Assembly: GCA_002695025.1 (NCBI GenBank)
Contig: NZNV01000023.1
Coordinates: 124,001 to 188,000, forward strand
Length of the DNA: 64,000 nt
From: Owenweeksia sp.
Lineage (GTDB): Bacteria; Bacteroidota; Bacteroidia; Flavobacteriales; Schleiferiaceae
Reading direction: 5' to 3'
A program made the translations under genes and the position numbers. Of this stretch, positions 60,541 to 64,000 are shown piece by piece. Position 1 is the first letter of the stretch. Every line of letters begins with the position of its first letter. The notes under the pieces are model-generated. The model searched no databases. It was not told where the DNA came from and saw only the letters and a program-made list of their open reading frames with translations.

Positions 60541-62439
60541 ATGAGTGATGCCATAAAGCATGAGTGCGGTATAGCACTTATTCGTCTCAAAAAACCACTG
60601 GATTATTACCTGGAAAAGTATGGTACGGCCCTTTATGGGGTAAACAAAATGTACCTGCTCATGGAAAAGCAGCACAACCGGGGGCAGGATGGTGCCGGGC
60701 TGGCCAACATCAAGCTGGATATGCCTCCCGGAACACGTTACATCAGCCGCTACCGCTCCAATGATAAAACACCTATCCAGGATCTTTTTCAAAGGGTAAA
60801 CCAACGCATTCACGAAGGTATTGGTGATGACCGGGAAAAACTCCAGAATCCTGCCTGGCTTAAGGAAAATCTCCCTTTTGTGGGGGAACTGTACCTGGGC
60901 CATCTCCGCTACGGAACCTACGGTGGCAACTCTATTGAGCAGTGCCACCCCTTCCTGCGCCAAAACAACTGGGTAAGCCGCAACCTCATCCTGGCCGGCA
61001 ACTTTAATATGACCAATGTGGATGAGCTTTTTAACCACCTGGTTGATCTGGGCCAACATCCCAAGGAAAAAGCGGATACCGTTACTATACTGGAAAAGAT
61101 AGGTCACTTCCTGGACGAGCAGAACGAAAAGCTATACCGTAAATTCAAGAAACAGGGTATTGCCAAAAAAGATGTAAGCCAACGCATTGCTGACGAAATA
61201 AACATTGCCAAAATACTGCGTAAAAGCGCCAAAAAGTGGGATGGTGGCTATGCCATGGCCGGCCTTTTCGGGCACGGGGATGCCTTTGTGCTTCGCGACC
61301 CTTCCGGTATCCGTCCGGCTTTCTTTTACGATGATGATGAAATAACCGTAGCCGCTTCCGAGCGCCCGGTGATACAAACAGCTTTCAACGTTCCCTTTAA
61401 GGAGATCAAGGAGGTTAAACCAGGACATGCGTTGATCATTAAAAAGAATGGCAGCACTTCCCTGAAAGAGATCCGTAAGCCTTTGCCACGTATGGCTTGC
61501 TCCTTTGAGCGTATCTACTTCTCCAGGGGAAATGACTCGGATATTTACCGCGAACGGATCCAGCTGGGGCAAAGGGTTTGTCCGGCCATACTGAACGAGG
61601 TGGATCATGACCTGAAGCACACCGTATTTTCCTTTATCCCCAATACGGCCGAAATATCCTTTTACGGCATGGTAAAGGGTATGGAGAGCTACCTCAACCA
61701 CGTAAAGCGGGATAAGATCCTGAAACACGAGGGTGAGCTGGATGCCAGTAAGCTGGATGAACTCCTTTCTATCCGCCCACGCGTGGAAAAAATTGCCTGG
61801 AAGGATGTAAAAATGCGCACCTTCATCACCGAGGACAGCAGCCGTGACGATCTGGTCTCTCACGTTTACGACATCACCTATGAAACGGTGAAAAAGGATG
61901 ACAACCTGGTCGTTATTGATGACAGCATTGTGCGCGGAACTACCCTCCGCCAAAGTATTCTGAAGATCCTGGACCGCCTGAATCCTAAAAAGATCGTGGT
62001 GGTCTCTTCCGCCCCGCAGATCCGTTACCCGGATTGCTACGGTATAGACATGGCCAAGCTGGGGGATTTTGTAGCCTTCCGTGCAGCTATATCCTTATTG
62101 AAGGAAAGCGGGCTGGATAACGTGATTGACAACGTTTACGAAAAATGCCAGGCCCAGAAGCACCTTCCGGATGAAGAGATCCAGAATTTTGTGAAAGACA
62201 TTTACGCCCCCTTCTCTGCTGAACAGATTTCGGACAAGATAGCTCAGCTATTAACACCCCCGGATATGAAAGCCGAGGTAAAGATTATCTTCCAGAAGAT
62301 AGAAGACCTGCACGAGGCCTGTCCCAATAACCTGGGCGATTGGTATTTTACCGGGAACTTCCCTACCCCTGGCGGTATGCGGGTGGTAAACCGGGCTTTC
62401 TTGAATTTTTACGAAGGGAAGAACGTAAGAGCCTATTAA
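60541..62439 (+). CDS. PurF-like amidophosphoribosyltransferase (long Bacteroidota form)
   Basis: 632 residues joining a class II glutaminase domain (~1-290) and a type I phosphoribosyltransferase domain (~330-520). The likely nucleophile is Cys9 after an 8-residue leader (MSDAIKHE then CGIALI), implying propeptide removal as in some PurF enzymes. LGHLRYGTYGGNS and LAGNFNMTN are glutaminase motifs; VVIDDSIVRGTTLRQS is the PRPP loop. It is about 130 residues longer than ordinary PurF, with an extra C-terminal region (~530-632). It may be a second PurF paralogue with a different role; the de novo purine reaction is possible but not assured. Confidence 0.85.
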   Translation: MSDAIKHECGIALIRLKKPLDYYLEKYGTALYGVNKMYLLMEKQHNRGQDGAGLANIKLDMPPGTRYISRYRSNDKTPIQDLFQRVNQRIHEGIGDDREKLQNPAWLKENLPFVGELYLGHLRYGTYGGNSIEQCHPFLRQNNWVSRNLILAGNFNMTNVDELFNHLVDLGQHPKEKADTVTILEKIGHFLDEQNEKLYRKFKKQGIAKKDVSQRIADEINIAKILRKSAKKWDGGYAMAGLFGHGDAFVLRDPSGIRPAFFYDDDEITVAASERPVIQTAFNVPFKEIKEVKPGHALIIKKNGSTSLKEIRKPLPRMACSFERIYFSRGNDSDIYRERIQLGQRVCPAILNEVDHDLKHTVFSFIPNTAEISFYGMVKGMESYLNHVKRDKILKHEGELDASKLDELLSIRPRVEKIAWKDVKMRTFITEDSSRDDLVSHVYDITYETVKKDDNLVVIDDSIVRGTTLRQSILKILDRLNPKKIVVVSSAPQIRYPDCYGIDMAKLGDFVAFRAAISLLKESGLDNVIDNVYEKCQAQKHLPDEEIQNFVKDIYAPFSAEQISDKIAQLLTPPDMKAEVKIIFQKIEDLHEACPNNLGDWYFTGNFPTPGGMRVVNRAFLNFYEGKNVRAY

Positions 62440-62495
62440 ATCCATTCAGGATTAGCTTCAAAAATTCTATCTTCCAGCTTTCAAAGCCGTAAGCC

Positions 62496-63458
62496 ATGGA
62501 ATTGAATATGCCCTGGGTGGAATCGCCCTTTTTTGAGGAACTTCTCACTAAAAAAAACCTTAGCCCGGAAGATGCGGAACTTGCCCGCACCTATCACCGC
62601 GATGGTTTCCTGGTTCTTTCCGGTATGTTTGATGAAACCCTGATCGACCAGGCGGTGAAGGAAATGAATAAGCATTACGACCAGCTTGGCGTAGTGCAGA
62701 AAGACCGGGCTCTCAACCTTTGGCAAACCAAGCCAGCTGTTAAGCAACTGGCCTCCGACCCCAAAATAATGGATACACTGCAAATGTTATACGGCCGCAG
62801 ACCCATCCCTTTTCAAACCCTGAATTTCAAATACGGATCCCAGCAAAGAGCCCATTCGGACAGCATCCACTTCCAGAGCATGCCGCAACGCTACCTGGCT
62901 GGCGTGTGGGTAGCCCTGGAAGAAACCAATGAAGACAATGGCACCCTGCAATATTATCCTGGTTCTCAACGCTGGCCCATTTTCGACTATTCTGTGATCA
63001 TGAACCAGCTGGAGACCGCCCAACATGCTGGAGATGTACAGTTTTATGAGGACAACTATGAAACTTTTATGGAAGCCATGATCAAGGATATAGGGGCTGA
63101 ACCGGAGGTATTAAGGGCCAAAAAGGGTGATGTGATCATCTGGGCCGCCAATCTGGTACACGGTGGGCTTCCCATCCGCCAGAAAGGACGCACCCGTTTC
63201 TCTCAGGTTACCCATTATTTTTTTGAAGATTGCCTGTATTACAATCCTTCACACTCCAATATAGTAACGGGTGAATGGTCCGTAGCCTCGCAGATCAACA
63301 TTGCCACCGGCCAGCGTGAGTGGGGCAGCTATAACGGTCAGAAAGTACCTTTGAAAAAAGCCGGTGATTCACGCTACCTGATCTCAAGGCACGCTCCAAA
63401 GAATTGGCGGGACCTGGTTTTTCTCTTCCAGAAGGCCTGGCACAAGGTTACGCATTAA
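62496..63458 (+). CDS. Phytanoyl-CoA dioxygenase family protein
   Basis: 320-residue Fe(II)/2-oxoglutarate oxygenase of the PhyH type. The metal facial triad is visible as HSD in QRAHSDSIHF and a distal His in NLVHGGLPI, with an Arg for 2-oxoglutarate shortly after. ETNEDNGTLQYYPGSQRWPI is a characteristic PhyH segment. Substrate unknown; enzymes of this type hydroxylate small metabolites and lipids. It is convergent with a sulfotransferase gene, 6 nt apart. Confidence 0.9.
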   Translation: MELNMPWVESPFFEELLTKKNLSPEDAELARTYHRDGFLVLSGMFDETLIDQAVKEMNKHYDQLGVVQKDRALNLWQTKPAVKQLASDPKIMDTLQMLYGRRPIPFQTLNFKYGSQQRAHSDSIHFQSMPQRYLAGVWVALEETNEDNGTLQYYPGSQRWPIFDYSVIMNQLETAQHAGDVQFYEDNYETFMEAMIKDIGAEPEVLRAKKGDVIIWAANLVHGGLPIRQKGRTRFSQVTHYFFEDCLYYNPSHSNIVTGEWSVASQINIATGQREWGSYNGQKVPLKKAGDSRYLISRHAPKNWRDLVFLFQKAWHKVTH

Positions 63459-63464
63459 GCGGAA

Positions 63465-64000
63465 TTAATCCTCTATCAATACATATCCGAAGTAATCCAA
63501 TAATTCTGCATGTTGCCGGAAAACCTCATTCATGACCGTGAGGTCCGATTGGGGTATGCGCTCAATCTTTTGCGCGTTCAGGTTTTTAAGGCCCATTTGC
63601 CGGTTCAGGAAATTATGAGCTGAAAAGGTTTGTCCTTCCAGGCGAATGTCGCCCAGTTCGGGTAGCAACTGTTTAAATCGCTCCAGGACTTCAGCCGGAC
63701 GGTCCGTCAACTCTTCATAGGAAACACGGACCACCCGATCCAATTGCTCCAGGTTTTTCCGTTGAAAGTCAAGACAGCGCATGGAAACCCTTGCGGCCTC
63801 CCTGGCAGAAACCTTATTCCTACGCATCATCCCTTCACAATGAGCGTAGGGGTTACGGTATAATACAATGAAAAAGGCCGGAACAAAGTGGATTGACAGC
63901 TCAGCGGCCCGGACAATATTGGGAGGGCTTTTTTCCAGCAAGACCGGACGGGTTACATCCCAGTATTTCAACCATATTCTTTTGATTTGGGGCCAGTCTG
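63465..64000 (-). CDS. Sulfotransferase family protein (5' part outside the window)
   Basis: The frame is open to the right edge, so the gene starts beyond the window; about 178 codons are visible. The PAPS 3'-phosphate-binding region is seen as VLYRNPYAHCEGMMRRN and the downstream RVSYEELTDRPAEVL segment, preceded by LLEKSPPN. These fit the Sulfotransfer_1/3 family, which moves sulfate from PAPS to sugars or other hydroxyls. The 5'-phosphosulfate loop would lie outside. Neighbouring glycosyltransferase and oxygenase genes suggest decoration of a surface glycan (inference). Confidence 0.85.
   Translation of the reverse strand, partial: DWPQIKRIWLKYWDVTRPVLLEKSPPNIVRAAELSIHFVPAFFIVLYRNPYAHCEGMMRRNKVSAREAARVSMRCLDFQRKNLEQLDRVVRVSYEELTDRPAEVLERFKQLLPELGDIRLEGQTFSAHNFLNRQMGLKNLNAQKIERIPQSDLTVMNEVFRQHAELLDYFGYVLIED

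Noticed and set aside
61132-61953. 273-residue minus-strand frame opposite the PurF-like gene
   Set aside because: Shadow frame; the plus-strand protein has both catalytic domains intact.

Overview
The window is an ordinary, densely packed chromosomal segment of a member of the Bacteroidota, probably close to the Flavobacteriales/Cryomorphaceae type (the phylum is well supported; the family is inference). The evidence is: C-terminal type IX secretion (T9SS) sorting domains on two secreted proteins; repeated TAnnTTTG -7 promoter boxes; phylum-typical families (DUF4270, DUF2480, SprA-like outer-membrane protein, ligase-associated DEXH helicase); the succinate dehydrogenase set with a single cytochrome b subunit; and the glmS/DUF4270/short glycogen-synthase/panC/panD/radA neighbourhood common in the phylum. 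Base composition looks uniform at a moderate GC content, and no prophage, IS element, CRISPR array or rRNA operon was seen.

Layout. 0-6.3 kb: 3' part of a giant PKD/T9SS surface protein, a sortilin-like BNR secreted protein, and a MarC transporter. 6.3-12.9 kb: glycyl-tRNA synthetase, an acidic heptad-repeat lipoprotein, a CtpA protease and dCMP deaminase, tRNA-Leu(CAA), then prs-rplY-pth. 13-23 kb: a minus-strand glmS operon divergent from a panC-panD-flippase-radA run, then an OmpA lipoprotein and exonuclease III. 23-31 kb: an SprA-like outer-membrane protein, a coiled-coil protein, ComF, an Ig-like lipoprotein, an omega-amidase-type nitrilase, and a 600-bp gene-free stretch full of hairpins and terminators. 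31-38.5 kb: sdhCAB, an aminopeptidase P, an alpha/beta hydrolase and a T9SS protein. 39-50 kb: thiL and a long SUF iron-sulfur operon (sufA-like, sufB, four-helix-bundle gene, sufC, sufD, sufS, methyltransferase, sufE, sufT) running into an HMG-CoA synthase, DUF2480 and DUF3050. 50-64 kb: SCO protein, lipoproteins, DEXH helicase, cupin, aldo/keto reductase, the two kynurenine-branch enzymes HAO and ACMSD, a glycosyltransferase, a PurF-like amidotransferase, a phytanoyl-CoA-type dioxygenase and a truncated sulfotransferase.

How the genes work together. The suf block is a nearly complete Fe-S assembly machine: SufS/SufE supply sulfur, SufBCD is the scaffold, and the A-type carrier and SufT help delivery. 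Its clients in the window include SdhB. HAO and ACMSD catalyse two consecutive steps of tryptophan/kynurenine degradation. GlmS supplies amino sugar for the envelope, PanC and PanD supply pantothenate, and Prs supplies PRPP to PurF-like and ComF-like phosphoribosyltransferases.

The most unusual signals are: (i) a four-helix-bundle (S23-like) gene inside the suf operon, bounded by short boxes that recur almost side by side, without a gene, in the sufE-sufT spacer of the same operon; (ii) a cluster of orphan promoters, terminators and palindromes in the 30.7-31.2 kb gap, suggesting small RNAs and an attenuated leader; (iii) several genes whose start codon lies only 4-5 nt after a perfect TAnnTTTG box, predicting leaderless mRNAs; and (iv) a palindrome placed exactly over a -7 box ahead of the HMG-CoA synthase gene.
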